Counted from the stretch's first letter, positions 49,101-52,073 are shown. The stretch: 64,000 bases of DNA from Vandiemenella viatica (GCA_031002005.1 CM061920.1:47780610-47844609); one strand, 5' to 3'. Notes: generated by a model not told the origin, from the sequence alone. Made by a program: numbers and translations.

Positions 49101-49158
49101 TCTGCCATTTCTCCAGTCTTTGTCTTCCAGTCATTTAGTGGGTTCGTGTCACAGTCTC
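2709..49158 (-). CDS. Hemocytin/hemolectin-like secreted cysteine-rich protein, partial gene (seven exons)
   Basis: Exons on the minus strand: A 49158-48962, B 46045-45862, C 40260-40142, D 29969-29855, E 22993-22883, F 9680-9582, G 2993-2709. All introns are GT-AG and the phases agree at every junction (A-B 0, B-C 1, C-D 0, D-E 1, E-F 1, F-G 1), giving 369 whole codons with no stop. Domain order is end of VWD, C8, TIL, then VWC-like modules. This is typical of insect hemocytin/hemolectin, large secreted proteins of hemocytes that act in clotting and wound sealing; SCO-spondin or mucin-like relatives are alternatives. The gene is incomplete: the main VWD domain upstream and everything downstream of G are missing from the window. 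Introns of 2.9-13.2 kb are filled with transposons. Confidence 0.8.
3385..3485. mobile_element. Decayed Penelope-like terminal fragment
   Basis: The stretch GGGAAATAAACCCATCAATC, then CATATGAAGGCAAGAGGGC, resembles the outer terminus of the PLE palindrome near 30435-30500 in order and spacing. No coding part is attached. Confidence 0.35.
3770..3925. repeat. Inverted pair of PLE-type terminal sequences
   Basis: The left arm (3774-3826) and the reverse complement of the right arm (3866-3920) match through GGCAG..CTGCC and the flanking ATCTCAC block, separated by about 40 bp. The right arm on the plus strand reads CTAATGA, A, GGCAG..CTGCC, GAA, but its 3' stem I no longer pairs. The layout repeats that of the larger PLE palindromes elsewhere in the window. 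Confidence 0.55.
3774..3818 (-). ncRNA. Hammerhead-ribozyme-like motif (A3-U8 variant)
   Basis: Read on the minus strand: stem I CTCAC / GTGGG (5 bp, one G.U), core ATGATTA, one A, stem II GGCAG / CTGCC (5 bp), GAA, stem III ACAT, then T at the cleavage position. Compared with CUGANGA, positions 3 and 8 are A and U; in the hammerhead fold these two bases pair with each other, so the change is compensatory. One extra base sits between A9 and stem II. It is one arm of an inverted pair with 3879-3920. Activity is not shown. Confidence 0.45.
3926..4867. other. Intron sequence without a recognised gene
   Basis: Open frames are short and show no family motif. A CTGACGAAGCC stretch at 4244-4254 resembles a hammerhead core, but the GAA segment is lost. 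The sequence ends at the TTAA target of the piggyBac-like element. Confidence 0.4.
5208..5668 (+). pseudogene. piggyBac-like transposase, N-terminal remnant
   Basis: The reading resumes after frameshifts and stops from a start near 5208. The clearest part is 5433-5668, with DRFDWKKSDSRPF and a conserved stretch ending LMKSIAEETNRFYLYTK, matching the start of the piggyBac transposase core (the same block is ELMKYIADEENRFYM in the copy at 37.6 kb). The frame is cut by the mariner at 5671. Confidence 0.6.
5671..6826 (+). mobile_element. mariner element inserted in the piggyBac-like element
   Basis: It is flanked by the TA target duplication (5669-5670 and 6827-6828). The left end CGAAGGCTGTTTGAGAAGTT and the reverse complement of the right end CGAGGGCGGTCCGGAAAATT form imperfect inverted repeats of the mariner type. 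Length 1156 bp is close to full length for mariner, with an internal deletion in the N-terminal coding region. Confidence 0.85.
5850..6760 (+). pseudogene. mariner transposase pseudogene
   Basis: The start near 5850 reads MEKIEYCAVIKFFVKEG, followed by stops and a deletion. Catalytic blocks are recognisable: SMDETWVHHY (first Asp), FHQDNAPAQ (second Asp) and YSPDLAPSYFCLFP, where the third Asp of the DD34D triad has become Tyr. The last frame, 6491-6760, is the C-terminus. Frameshifts, a TAG/TGA series and the lost third Asp show it is inactive. Confidence 0.75.
6829..7015 (+). pseudogene. piggyBac-like C-terminal cysteine-rich domain remnant
   Basis: Downstream of the mariner a short frame reads KVHPETRYKYRTCNVQYHC followed by VLCHV, the Cys/His pattern of the zinc-binding tail of piggyBac transposases. 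The middle of the transposase between this and 5668 is deleted, so the deletion is separate from the mariner insertion. Confidence 0.5.
7735..8672. repeat. Rearranged internal duplication in the piggyBac-like element
   Basis: Block 1 (about 7735-7918, from AAAAGTGGTTGTTATTTAG) recurs at 8481-8670, and block 2 (about 7900-8052, GATGTGAGATTAC to AATAGGCCTAAATGC) recurs at 8333-8480. The order is 1-2 in the first copy and 2-1 in the second. Divergence between copies is low. Confidence 0.75.
9119..9581. other. Intron between the piggyBac-like element and exon F
   Basis: AT-rich sequence; no gene or element recognised. Confidence 0.5.
9582..9680 (-). CDS. Exon F: short VWC-like module
   Basis: Acceptor TTTTTGCAG before 9680, donor G|GTTTGT after 9582; 99 nt, phase 1 at both ends. 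It encodes NVTCEESQVPKC followed by DNDGCKIYSC, a cysteine pattern found in VWC-type repeats. Symmetric phase-1 exons such as E, F and G can be gained or lost without shifting the frame, as expected for shuffled extracellular modules. Confidence 0.75.
9735..9967 (-). repeat. Two copies of a LINE/SINE-like 3' end
   Basis: A motif TCCCTGCTGAGGAAGGACCT and following GGATGTGGAA appears at about 9760 and 9920, each next to an AT-rich TTTATT-type run that would be a poly(A)-like tail on the minus strand. A third copy lies at 31617-31660. The parent element was not identified. Confidence 0.45.
9990..10385 (-). pseudogene. Tc1-like transposase, C-terminal half
   Basis: On the minus strand decayed frames read NCLYQDDSE (second catalytic Asp region) and WPSQNPDLNPVEHSWDKLKH, the conserved block with the catalytic Glu. 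Stops and shifts are frequent. Confidence 0.6.
10640..11222 (-). pseudogene. RTE-like reverse transcriptase, YADD and C-terminal part
   Basis: The frame reads IPYLAFADDLAILAEDEETA, with FADD as the catalytic Asp pair, then GLQISFEKTEF and YLEYLGEFI (fingers-to-thumb motifs). After a frameshift near 10870 it continues with RHYNTVIKPTALYSSETLTL and KKLERKIIRKILG. The order matches RTE-type LINEs. Further decayed sequence runs to about 10386. Confidence 0.7.
11293..12040 (-). pseudogene. CR1-like reverse transcriptase, palm end and thumb
   Basis: Past the inner insertion the minus-strand frame resumes at CLFADDAVIYRK (the Asp-Asp active site), continues with SIKYLGVTV-type sequence (SMKYLGVTVQRNMKWDIHI) and then ASLVRPHFDYCCAIWDP-like sequence at 11293-11721 (TSLVRPHFDYCCAIWDPF, LQRRATRFV). 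Frameshift between 11725 and 11721. Confidence 0.75.
12045..12890 (+). mobile_element. CR1-like LINE 3' fragment on the opposite strand (innermost layer)
   Basis: A plus-strand fragment interrupts the minus-strand reverse transcriptase between FINDLRDKLK and CLFADDAV. It encodes a LINE thumb and C-terminus: SSWVGKHGMKINAKKSQLIR, FDNKFNWERHI, KTLVRPLLEYGT, VERRAARFVSGNYRR, RRMRRVMGVYRVYTGNDAWK, ending RDWNELPRGMINNLP. Several frameshifts and stops. The same family occurs at 27.7-29.1 kb. Confidence 0.75.
12891..13790 (-). pseudogene. CR1-like reverse transcriptase, fingers and palm
   Basis: Best frame 13549-13175 reads LLKWGKAPGPDGIQVRVF, then PSDWKVTQVTPIFKKG and DPGNYRPTSITFVCSRVMEQ, the N-terminal RT blocks of CR1/Jockey-type LINEs. 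Further shifted sequence reads VLDFQKAFDSVPHNCLLAKL (first catalytic Asp block) and ends at FINDLR where the inner fragment begins. Confidence 0.75.
13950..14990 (-). pseudogene. CR1-like apurinic-type endonuclease domain
   Basis: The frame 14309-13950 reads DNHLEQLVNEPKR, NIIDFLVTN and ISDHKAVIATI. The SDH triplet is the catalytic Asp-His signature near the end of LINE endonucleases. Upstream, decayed frames to about 14990 hold the rest of the domain, with several stops. Confidence 0.65.
15000..15950 (-). pseudogene. CR1-like ORF1 with coiled coil and SGNH esterase-like block
   Basis: On the minus strand: a heptad-like segment (RAEVADLRAQLAAVLAKVTQ, 15817-15750), then about 15463-15155 GILVIGSSNVRWV, VCIPGGLIRDVEQ and IVAHVGINDACC. 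The G-S-S-N and G-I-N-D blocks match the Ser and GxND blocks of the esterase (SGNH hydrolase) domain carried by CR1-type ORF1 proteins. Frames are shifted relative to one another. Confidence 0.6.
16012..16331 (+). mobile_element. LTR fragment related to the LTR at 39666-40013
   Basis: It begins TGTAACAGAACAGAAACA and ends CATCACA, and matches the 39.7-kb LTR along its length (CATTGCCTAAAA, GAACCTGCATCTTC, TTATAATTATAACTAC). It sits exactly between the CR1-like 5' end and the RTE-like flank. No target duplication is visible around it alone. Confidence 0.6.
16332..16935 (-). pseudogene. RTE-like reverse transcriptase, N-terminal and palm blocks
   Basis: The frame 16926-16588 reads TALIHPLHKK, NNYRGISILPVMYKILSACI, YQAGFRPNRSC and FVDFKKAYDSIERPSLFQIL (first catalytic Asp). 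After a frameshift it reads VRQGNRLSPPMSNVGLDKVM and ends KNNLYI at the insertion boundary. Broken by stops near the 3' end. Confidence 0.75.
16936..17440 (-). pseudogene. Tc1-like transposase, N-terminal half
   Basis: The frame 17440-17168 reads LPKSTASDVIVKWK, TKPRLGKPYLMMDRD (the GRPR-like linker, decayed) and SSPASTINVLKEQ, a paired helix-turn-helix DNA-binding region. The frame 17181-16936 reads MIWSDELHY (first catalytic Asp) and GGIMVWGCFSCLG. The RTE-like element interrupts it at 16935. Confidence 0.7.
17654..18784. other. Intron sequence, nothing recognised
   Basis: AT-rich, with short frames only and no family motif. Confidence 0.5.
18785..21161. repeat. Mobile element with ~167-bp tandem units in 334-bp dimers, copy 2
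   Basis: Two unit types alternate: type a (ATCCAGGGAGATAAATGGCT, CATTTTAGAAAAAGT) and type b (GATAAATCGCCCGTGACAC, CGGTAATAGAAAAATTTATA). The phrase CCAGGGAG falls near 18925, 19258 (as CAAGGGAG), 19592, 19927, 20261 and 20595, i.e. every 333-335 bp. The start (GCAAAAATTTTGCGAAT near 18814) and the last diverged unit (to 21161) match copy 1 at 385-2375. About 13-14 units are present against about six in copy 1. No coding capacity. Confidence 0.8.
21162..22134 (+). mobile_element. mariner element, internally deleted
   Basis: Ends TGAGGGTTGGAACTTAAATA (left) and reverse complement CGAGGGTTTGAACTTAAATA (right) are good inverted repeats, next to TA (21160-21161 and 22135-22136). Length 973 bp is short for mariner; most of the N-terminal DNA-binding coding part is missing. 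Confidence 0.85.
21420..22065 (+). pseudogene. mariner transposase pseudogene
   Basis: The readable frame includes RIVTLDQTWATSY (first catalytic Asp), PPIILHDKVQANTVQAVAAL (second catalytic Asp block; the usual Asn after Asp is Lys) and YHPPYSPDLSP, a stop, then DFDLIPKMKEPLRG. A stop codon replaces the residue just before the third Asp block, and another lies after ATSY, so it is dead. Confidence 0.75.
22291..22355. repeat. TGACGTCA-rich palindromic block
   Basis: A dense series of short TGACGTC/GATGTCA palindromes. In reverse complement it matches 54401-54460 (CATGACRTCACTCTATGAYG). Nature unknown; CRE-like octamers occur by sequence, but no regulatory role is shown. Confidence 0.5.
22356..22882. 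other. Intron sequence, nothing recognised
   Basis: AT-rich with a short (AAT)n run near 22467; no gene seen. Confidence 0.5.
22883..22993 (-). CDS. Exon E: VWC-like module, C-terminal half
   Basis: Acceptor ATTACAG before 22993, donor G|GTAAGT after 22883; 111 nt, phase 1 at both ends. It encodes SVKKCHSRTCEKEVCPIG and then GGDGCCPSYLC, the CxxCxC..CCxxC-type end of a VWC domain whose first half is exon D. Confidence 0.8.
22994..23640. other. Intron sequence, nothing recognised
   Basis: AT-rich; no gene or element recognised up to the TA target of the Tc1-like element. Confidence 0.5.
23643..25070 (-). mobile_element. Tc1-like transposon, apparently complete
   Basis: 1428 bp flanked by TA (23641-23642, 25071-25072). 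Terminal inverted repeats start CACAGACGG and run for about 34 bp with one mismatch, through a poly-A/T stretch and CCCAACACCAAGAAA. It encodes one intact transposase. Near-identical sequence is found in the palindromic derivative at 50631-52073, so this family moved recently. Confidence 0.92.
23807..24829 (-). CDS. Tc1-like transposase, intact, 340 aa
   Basis: Cuts and rejoins the element at TA sites. Residues 8-60 form the first helix-turn-helix (LTEFERGRVIGLREGGFSFR), 65-68 the GRPR minor-groove linker and 70-115 the second HTH. The catalytic domain has D155 (VVFSDESRF), D244 (FQQDNARPH) and E277 (SPDLSPIEHVW). The D244-E277 gap is 32 residues, not the 34 of classic Tc1. VMVWGAIS (195-201) is also conserved. 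Full family length, single exon, Met start with no longer alternative, no stops: potentially functional. Frames on the other strand here are shadows. Confidence 0.93.
   Translation of the reverse strand: MPLRRRRSHYQQLTEFERGRVIGLREGGFSFRDIAERLGRNVSTVHDCWVQWSRDGTASRRPGSGRPRGTTEREDRRIRRTAVAHRTASAAEIRAAVGTTVTQRTVRNRLLQGQLRARRPVACIPLTTSHRRLRLQWCQARAHWRTEWRSVVFSDESRFCLGASDGRVLVRRRPGERLQPNCLRPRHTGPTPGVMVWGAISYDSRSTLVVIPNTLTANLYVSLVIQPVVLPFMNSIQGGVFQQDNARPHTAVVSQRALQSVDMLPWPARSPDLSPIEHVWDIIGRQLQHHPQPALTVPVLTAQVQQAWNSIPQSDIRNLYDTMHSRLQACIQNSGGYTGY
25073..26394. other. Intron sequence, nothing recognised
   Basis: Mostly AT-rich with no family motif; the first ~600 bp is less AT-rich and may be an unrecognised repeat. 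Confidence 0.45.
26395..26800. mobile_element. Penelope-like terminal sequences, inverted fragments
   Basis: 26405-26560 (AGGCGAAACATATTGTAGGG, then ATGAATGAACCCATGG) aligns with the left arm of the PLE palindrome at 30545-30650. 26645-26760 (CTCCTGTTGACATAGGTCCA to CATCTAAGGTAAGTGGTGG) aligns with 61700-61815. The two pieces face each other, another inverted arrangement of PLE ends. Confidence 0.5.
26820..27660 (+). pseudogene. Penelope-like element reverse transcriptase fragment
   Basis: Decayed frames read SDANLFLGHL and, shifted, the segment leading to the Asp-Asp active site (DSDL..RIY). They continue into a thumb region seen also in the copy at 49.8-52.9 kb (the KTTNLQQYLH-like stretch appears as QDNKFTAVSTL in a shifted frame). 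A poly-C tract lies at 27456-27469. Confidence 0.55.
27661..29104 (+). mobile_element. CR1-like non-LTR retrotransposon, 5'-truncated and decayed
   Basis: Readable pieces in order: VEKYRPISLT and VVGKLMERLICNHIRNN (RT N-terminus), LDISKDFDTVSHKI (first catalytic Asp block), then the C-terminal region at 28330-29094: SQLIRYI, KTLIRQFLEY, KRAARFVSESY, DDHDHKMALNFRHMGVG and NWNRLPKEVMNNLPSTMKVF. The 3' end (AGGAAAATTGCC..GTGTGCTC) is shared with the fragment ending near 12890, so both belong to one family. Many stops. Confidence 0.7.
29105..29854. other. Intron with a decayed PLE terminus
   Basis: Around 29230-29295 (GGGAAAATGAACCTATCCATC, then AAAAGCAAGACAGCAGTGAAA) resembles PLE outer ends. 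A short inverted repeat built on ACTGTCTGTTAGCAAC lies at 29641-29745. Otherwise nothing recognised. Confidence 0.4.
29855..29969 (-). CDS. Exon D: end of TIL domain and start of VWC domain
   Basis: Acceptor TTTTCTAG before 29969, donor TTAG|GTGAGC after 29855; 115 nt, phase 0 to phase 1. It encodes VLLNGTCVLESHCEPC (final TIL cysteines) and then GHYDGDTWLQDACTNCSC, the typical G..Y..G..W..D.C..C.C opening of a VWC domain. With exon C it reads GCFCPEGK-VLLNGTC without a gap. Confidence 0.85.
30517..30550 (-). ncRNA. Hammerhead-ribozyme-like motif, left arm copy
   Basis: Inverted copy of the motif at 31416-31449: core ATGAGTA, one A, stem II GACT / AGTC with AAAA loop, GAA, ATAT, T, stem I TAC / GTG. 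Confidence 0.4.
31416..31449 (+). ncRNA. Hammerhead-ribozyme-like motif (A3-U8 variant)
   Basis: In the PLE terminal sequence, same strand as the PLE frame: stem I TAC / GTG (one U.G), core ATGAGTA, one A, stem II GACT / AGTC closed by an AAAA loop, GAA, self-complementary ATAT as stem III, T at the cleavage position. Positions 3 and 8 are A and U instead of C and G. Confidence 0.4.
31590..31670 (-). repeat. Third copy of the LINE/SINE-like 3' end
   Basis: TCCCTGCTGAGGTAGGACCT followed by GGGATTTGGAACATG, next to a TTATTTATTATT run, as in the two copies near 9.76 and 9.92 kb. Confidence 0.45.
31671..33539. other. Intron sequence, nothing recognised
   Basis: AT-rich. 31690-32050 may be more of the element whose 3' end lies at 31.6 kb, but no protein motif is readable. 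Confidence 0.45.
33540..33775 (+). mobile_element. Penelope-like terminal fragment
   Basis: ACCACCAAAGAAGGCAGATG followed by CCGAAATATTTTG, then GGTGGGTTAATTTCC and TATCGCCTAGAAGCCG, the last also found downstream of the PLE at 53.16-53.21 kb. Stem II (GGC-AGAT-GCC) and GAAATATT of a hammerhead-like motif persist, but the 5' core is CCAAAGA and stem I is lost. Confidence 0.45.
33776..34955. other. Intron sequence, nothing recognised
   Basis: Strongly AT-rich; no gene or element recognised. Confidence 0.5.
34956..35900 (-). pseudogene. Non-LTR retrotransposon reverse transcriptase, 3' fragment
   Basis: Minus-strand frames in order: 35866-35633 (LLFVNDLVIVADTKEELLQ, with VNDL in place of the Asp-Asp active site; EKTEVLISSK), 35560-35324 (KSGWSKWINVEGVICDRRMP, VRPVILHGSETLTLQKTEKA) and, after a gap, 35203-34955 (GKPRIRWKNLVKKDL). 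A stretch reading GRLRWYGHFMRR at about 35260 joins them. The order is that of the C-terminal third of RTE-type or related LINEs. Frameshifts and the lost active-site Asp show it is dead. Confidence 0.7.
36125..36931 (-). pseudogene. Tc1/mariner-superfamily transposase, C-terminal relic
   Basis: Minus-strand frame 36965-36699 includes CLWMSDEAHFHLSGYVNKQ (first catalytic Asp block) and NPRELHQQPLHSAKVTVGCA. Further on, shifted frames read AWPSHSPDLTTFHFYMWGYL (third catalytic block, the usual acidic residue lost) and EALKVWIQQEF, ending at a C-terminus near 36240. The element's 5' part is cut by the piggyBac-like insertion at TTAA 36928. Confidence 0.65.
36932..37975 (+). mobile_element. piggyBac-like element, 5' part
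   Basis: TTAA followed by CCCTTTGACTGCTATTGAC, the same left terminus as the element at 4872. Coding sequence starts at 37271. No matching right terminus (GCAGTTAAAGGG then TTAA) is seen downstream; GCAGTTAATGG at 37967 is the nearest, so the 3' side is deleted or rearranged. Confidence 0.65.
37271..37960 (+). pseudogene. piggyBac-like transposase, N-terminal part
   Basis: It starts MARRCGCIEEEIMEILTRSD with an acidic N-terminus, meets a stop near 37412, and continues 37421-37750 with SDWKENDFRPVSHAFDD and FAEELMKYIADEENRFYM. Beyond another stop, YDEIYCFIAICLLMPHVKK is readable. The catalytic region is absent. It is better preserved than the copy at 5.2 kb. Confidence 0.65.
37976..39248. other. 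Unassigned sequence, possibly LTR-derived
   Basis: No coding motif. It ends ACCTTACA directly before the truncated 5' LTR at 39249, which could be the edge of a further LTR, but no TG start or duplication was found. Confidence 0.3.
39249..40013 (+). mobile_element. LTR retrotransposon remnant, internal region deleted (Ty3/Gypsy type)
   Basis: The 3' LTR is 39666-40013 (348 bp, starts TGTGACAG, ends GTTACA). A truncated 5' LTR at 39249-39441 matches its last ~192 bp. Right after the 5' LTR lies TGGCGACCGTGACAGGAC (39442-39459), which fits a tRNA-Arg primer-binding site as used by the mdg1/412 group. Just before the 3' LTR is a purine tract AAAATAGAGGAGGCA (39651-39665). Only about 220 bp remain between, so gag and pol are gone. 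A related LTR is at 16012-16331. Confidence 0.75.
40142..40260 (-). CDS. Exon C: main part of TIL domain
   Basis: Acceptor ATTTACAG before 40260, donor AAAG|GTGAGA after 40142; 119 nt, phase 1 to phase 0. It encodes MVYRQCSLGCEVTC and then VDGCFCPEGK. The pattern CP.G..Y..C...C..TC...C..GC.C..G is the trypsin-inhibitor-like (TIL) cysteine-rich domain that follows C8 in hemocytin, VWF and mucins. Confidence 0.88.
40261..44974. other. Intron between exons B and C, nothing recognised
   Basis: Long AT-rich stretch with simple tracts: poly-T near 41450-41462, (AAT)n near 41652, G-rich near 41680, poly-C at 43119-43135. 44385-44640 is less AT-rich and includes TATAAAG; it could be the edge of an unrecognised element. 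No coding motif. Confidence 0.45.
44975..45330 (+). pseudogene. Penelope-like element, C-terminal fragment of a second family
   Basis: A shifted frame reads SAIAEHQMEEVHEILWDNTR, then REAIEIFKHPNNLNKDGGYG and LSQNWKCVLDK before a stop at 45199. This is the C-terminal block after the GIY-YIG endonuclease of PLEs (EAIEI..HPNN.N.DGGY.LS..W). It is a different subfamily from the PLEs ending in RWELAYQHIL. The hammerhead-like motif follows 135 bp downstream on the same strand. Confidence 0.65.
45334..45371 (+). ncRNA. Hammerhead-ribozyme-like motif with canonical core
   Basis: Stem I CCC / GGG, core CTGAAGA (fits CUGANGA), stem II AG-CCTA / TAGG-CT with one bulged A, GAA, stem III ACAT, C at the cleavage position. 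It lies in sense orientation just downstream of a PLE 3' end, where published PLE hammerheads occur. Stem I is only 3 bp and stem III is not fully self-complementary, so it may be worn. Confidence 0.5.
45372..45861. other. Intron sequence, nothing recognised
   Basis: Includes an open minus-strand frame at 45687-45157 without any family motif, hydrophobic in part; it overlaps the PLE tail and is judged fortuitous. Confidence 0.4.
45862..46045 (-). CDS. Exon B: C8 domain
   Basis: Acceptor TTTACAG before 46045, donor ATAG|GTGAGC after 45862; 184 nt, phase 0 to phase 1. It encodes CRQLIGEPDRFVKACQHDLC, then QVSTCRNLEAFARECAQRGI and CVEWRNAERCPIDCP. The eight-cysteine pattern (C..C..D.C....C..L...A..C...G....WR....C...C) identifies a C8 domain, which follows VWD in clotting and mucin-type proteins. 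Confidence 0.92.
46046..48961. other. Intron between exons A and B, nothing recognised
   Basis: AT-rich with poly-A/T tracts (47177-47191, 47223-47233, 48384-48399). No gene or element recognised. Confidence 0.5.
48962..49158 (-). CDS. Exon A: end of VWD domain and start of C8
   Basis: Acceptor ATTACAG before 49158, donor GCAG|GTAGTG after 48962; 197 nt, beginning in phase 1 and ending in phase 0. It encodes GDCDTNPLNDWKTKTGEM, the C..N....DW end of a VWD domain, then SWAVEECIPAIATPVPECEP and CLELVNAEIFGQ leading into C8. The open frame reads on past 48962, but the splice donor there joins perfectly to exon B (IFGQ-CRQLIG). The exon holding the rest of VWD was not found upstream. Confidence 0.85.
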
Positions 49159-49500
49159 CTGTAATTATAAGGACATACAAATACAAAAAAAATACAACAA
49201 TAAATGGTAAACAGAGTGCAATCATTTGAAGAAATACGTATTAACTACCAGTTACTTGTGAATTCGTCCACTTCGAAGTGTGTTATAGTATAAGAGTTTT
49301 CTTTATTAATAATAACAGTAATAATAATAAATATTGTAATATACCAATAAAAAATTATTTACCTACATAAAAAAAATCAGTAATATTTACCCACTAAAAT
49401 AGTACAACTATTTGCTATTTGTATATTGGTTTTATTCCAGTGATATGTTCATTCAATAAGAAGAAATTATATGGATTAAACTAATCTTACACAGTATTAC
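49159..49500. other. Intron upstream of exon A
   Basis: AT-rich, (AAT)n near 49310; no exon with VWD motifs recognised. Confidence 0.45.
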
Positions 49501-49799
49501 ATAAAAAGCAAAGCGCAGGGAAAATGACTCATCACTCACCAAAGTTTAAGGCTGTGATGAGTGAAACATGTGAGACAAAACCAACCAATTATTCTATTCC
49601 ATGCATTCCTCACCTCCACCATGTCCTCATCCTCTTTTGTAAACTCCATTCCACACTCCACAAACCTCAGCATTATGGAAACTTGAGGCATAAGAGAACT
49701 CTCCAGAAGCCATAACACGATCATCCTCCCTGCCGATAAGAGCTCAACCACCATAATGATGGACTGCAATGACTATGAGGCTGAGGCAGTTGTCTGATA

Positions 49800-50625
49800 C
49801 TAACGCCTAACTTCCACACTCTACAGACCCCACTAAATAAGAATGTTCCTGGACCTGCAGGGCCCTTACAAGACCTCTCTCCTCAGTCCATCTCCTTCCT
49901 AACTCCCAAGAATTCTTGTACACCCATTCTGTACCTTCTTCCAATGATCCACAAGGTTGGCAATCCAGAGTGACCTGTATTTGCAGCATATGGATCACCC
50001 ACTGAACTGATTTCAGCCTTGATGGATCAATATCTCCAACCCTTTCTACAGAGTCTTCCATCCAAACTTTTTGAAAATCTGTCCACAGTCCACAATCCTC
50101 TACCCACAGACTCCTTCCTTATCTCCATCGATGTCACTTCCCTCTATACCAACCAACATTCCCTACAGTCATGGCCTTAGAGCCCTGGGGAGCTTCCTTG
50201 ATCTGCAACCCCAACATAGCCAACCAACTACATACTTCCTTTCTTCCTGACTCACCTAATACTCTCCAAAAACTTCTTCACCTTCAACTCCAAAGTATAT
50301 CATCAGATCTGTGGCACAGCTATGGGTACCTGAATGGCCCCACCCTATGCCAACCAGGCCTATTCTTTGGTTGTCTGGAGGAATGTTTCTTGAACCTCAT
50401 TCCCTCTAAACCCACTGCTTGATTCAGATACATAGACGATATATTTATGATCTATACCCACAGTGAAAACCAACTCCCTGGATTTCTTCACTCCCTCAGC
50501 AATAGTCATTCCATTAATTTCACCTGGACCTAATCCTGCACACAAATCACATTTTTCAATGTGGAAATCATGCTCAGCAGTATTCCCTTCACACCTCTGT
50601 CCATATCTAACCCACCAATCTGCAG
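49800..50625 (+). pseudogene. Penelope-like reverse transcriptase region
   Basis: Shifted frames read LYLLPMIHKVGNP and VFAAYGSPTELISALMDQYL, then SFLISIDVTSLYTN (first catalytic Asp, about 50110-50155), then TAMGT and MAPPYANQ (50310-50360), and RYIDDIFMIYT in spread frames at 50420-50460 (Asp-Asp active site, broken by a stop). These blocks in this order are specific to PLE/telomerase-type reverse transcriptases. Numerous stops. Confidence 0.7.
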
Positions 50626-50794
50626 TAATACACAGACGGAAAAAAAAATCCCAACACCAAGAAAAAATTATTGTAGAGTAATGAAATTTGGACAATGCAT
50701 TTGTCAGGTTAACATGTTTAATTGATTAAATTTTCAAGATCACAGGTTAATTTAAGCTCAAGAAAATGCATTTCAAATGTGAAATACTGTTAAA

Positions 50795-51242
50795 TTAATA
50801 GCCGGTGTAACCTCCAGAATTTTGAATGCAAGCCTGCAAACGTGAATGCATTGTGTCATACAGGTTTCGAATGTCACTTTGTGGTATGGAGTTCCATGCT
50901 TGTTGTACTTGTGCTGTCAATACTGGGACGGTCAGTGCTGGCTGTGGATGATGCTGGAGTTGTCGTCCAATGATATCCCATACGTGTTCAATTGGAGACA
51001 GATCTGGTGATCTCGCAGGCCAAGGTAACATGTCGACACTCTGTAGAGCACGTTGCGAGACAACAGCGGTATGAGGGCGAGCGTTATCCTGTTGAAAAAC
51101 TCCCCCTTGAATGCTGTTCATGAATGGCAGCACCACAGGTTGAATTACCAGACTGACGTACAAATTTGCAGTCAGTGTGTTTGGTATAACCACAGGAGTG
51201 CTCCTGCTGTCATAGGAAATTGCTCCCCAGACCATGACTCCA
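50795..51242 (-). pseudogene. Tc1-like transposase C-terminal part, left arm
   Basis: It encodes the transposase from GVMVWGAISYDSRS (residue 193 of the intact protein) to the C-terminal GGYTGY, keeping D244 (QQDNARPH) and E277 but lacking D155 and both HTH domains. The long open frame that starts at 51652 is a chimera: its first half is antisense of the right arm, so it is not a real protein. One substitution (TLVV to TPVV) relative to the intact copy. Confidence 0.8.
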
Positions 51243-51243
51243 G

Positions 51244-51910
51244 CCCTGTAGCGTGCATTCCACTGACTACAAGCCATCGCCGTTTGCGACTCCAGTGGTG
51301 TCAAGCCAGAGCTCATTGGAGGACGGAGTGGAGATCTGTTGTGTTTTCTGATGAAAGCAGGTTCTGCCTTGGTGCCAGTGATGGCCGAGTGTTGGTCAGA
51401 AGGAGGCCAGGGGAACGCCTGCAACCAAACTGTCTGCGGCCTAGACACACTGGACCTACACCTGGAGTCATGGTCTGGGGAGCAATTTCCTATGACAGCA
51501 GGAGCACTCTTGTGGTTATACCAAACACACTGACTGCAAATTTGTACGTCAGTCTGGTAATTCAACCTGTAGTGCTGCCATTCATGAACAGCATTCAAGG
51601 GGGAGTTTTTCAACAGGGTAACGCTCGCCCTCATACCGCTGTTGTCTCGCAACGTGCTCTACAGAGTGTCGACATGTTACCTTGGCCTGCGAGATCACCA
51701 GATCTGTCTCCAATTGAACACGTATGGGATATCATTGGACGACAACTCCAGCATCATCCACAGCCAGCACTGACCGTCCCAGTATTGACAGCACAAGTAC
51801 AACAAGCATGGAACTCCATACCACAAAGTGACATTCGAAACCTGTATGACACAATGCATTCACGTTTGCAGGCTTGCATTCAAAATTCTGGAGGTTACAC
51901 CGGCTATTAA
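51244..51910 (+). pseudogene. Tc1-like transposase catalytic domain, right arm
   Basis: It encodes the transposase from about residue 120 (PVACIPLTTSHRR) to the end, including D155 (VVFSDESRF) and E277. The second catalytic Asp is Gly here (FQQGNARPH), so the triad is lost. The open frame extends upstream to 51053 only as antisense of the left arm. HTH domains absent. Confidence 0.8.
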
Positions 51911-52073
51911 TTTAACAGTATTTCACATTTGAAATGCATTTTCTTGAGCTTAAATTAACCTGTGATCTTGAAAATTTAATCAATTAAACATGTTAACTTG
52001 ACAAATGCATTGTCCAAATTTCATTACTCTACAATAATTTTTTCTTGGTGTTGGGATTTTTTTTCCGTCTGTG

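Larger units (their letters stand above)
50631..52073. mobile_element. Palindromic Tc1-like derivative (two 3' halves head to head)
   Basis: Flanked by TA (50629-50630, 52074-52075) and starting and ending with the same terminus as the intact element (CACAGACGG). Left arm 50631-51246 equals 23643-24256; right arm about 51244-52073 equals the reverse complement of 23643-24473. The two meet at CTCCAG|CCCTGTAGCG with about 1 bp overlap. Both original 5' ends, with the DNA-binding half of the transposase, are gone. Arms are nearly identical to each other and to the intact copy. The central ~216 bp is present once. Confidence 0.92.

Noticed and set aside
50795..51652. 285-residue open frame on the minus strand (and its plus-strand mirror 51053-51910) as a novel protein
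   Set aside because: The first half is antisense of one transposase arm and the second half is sense of the other; it is a by-product of the palindrome.
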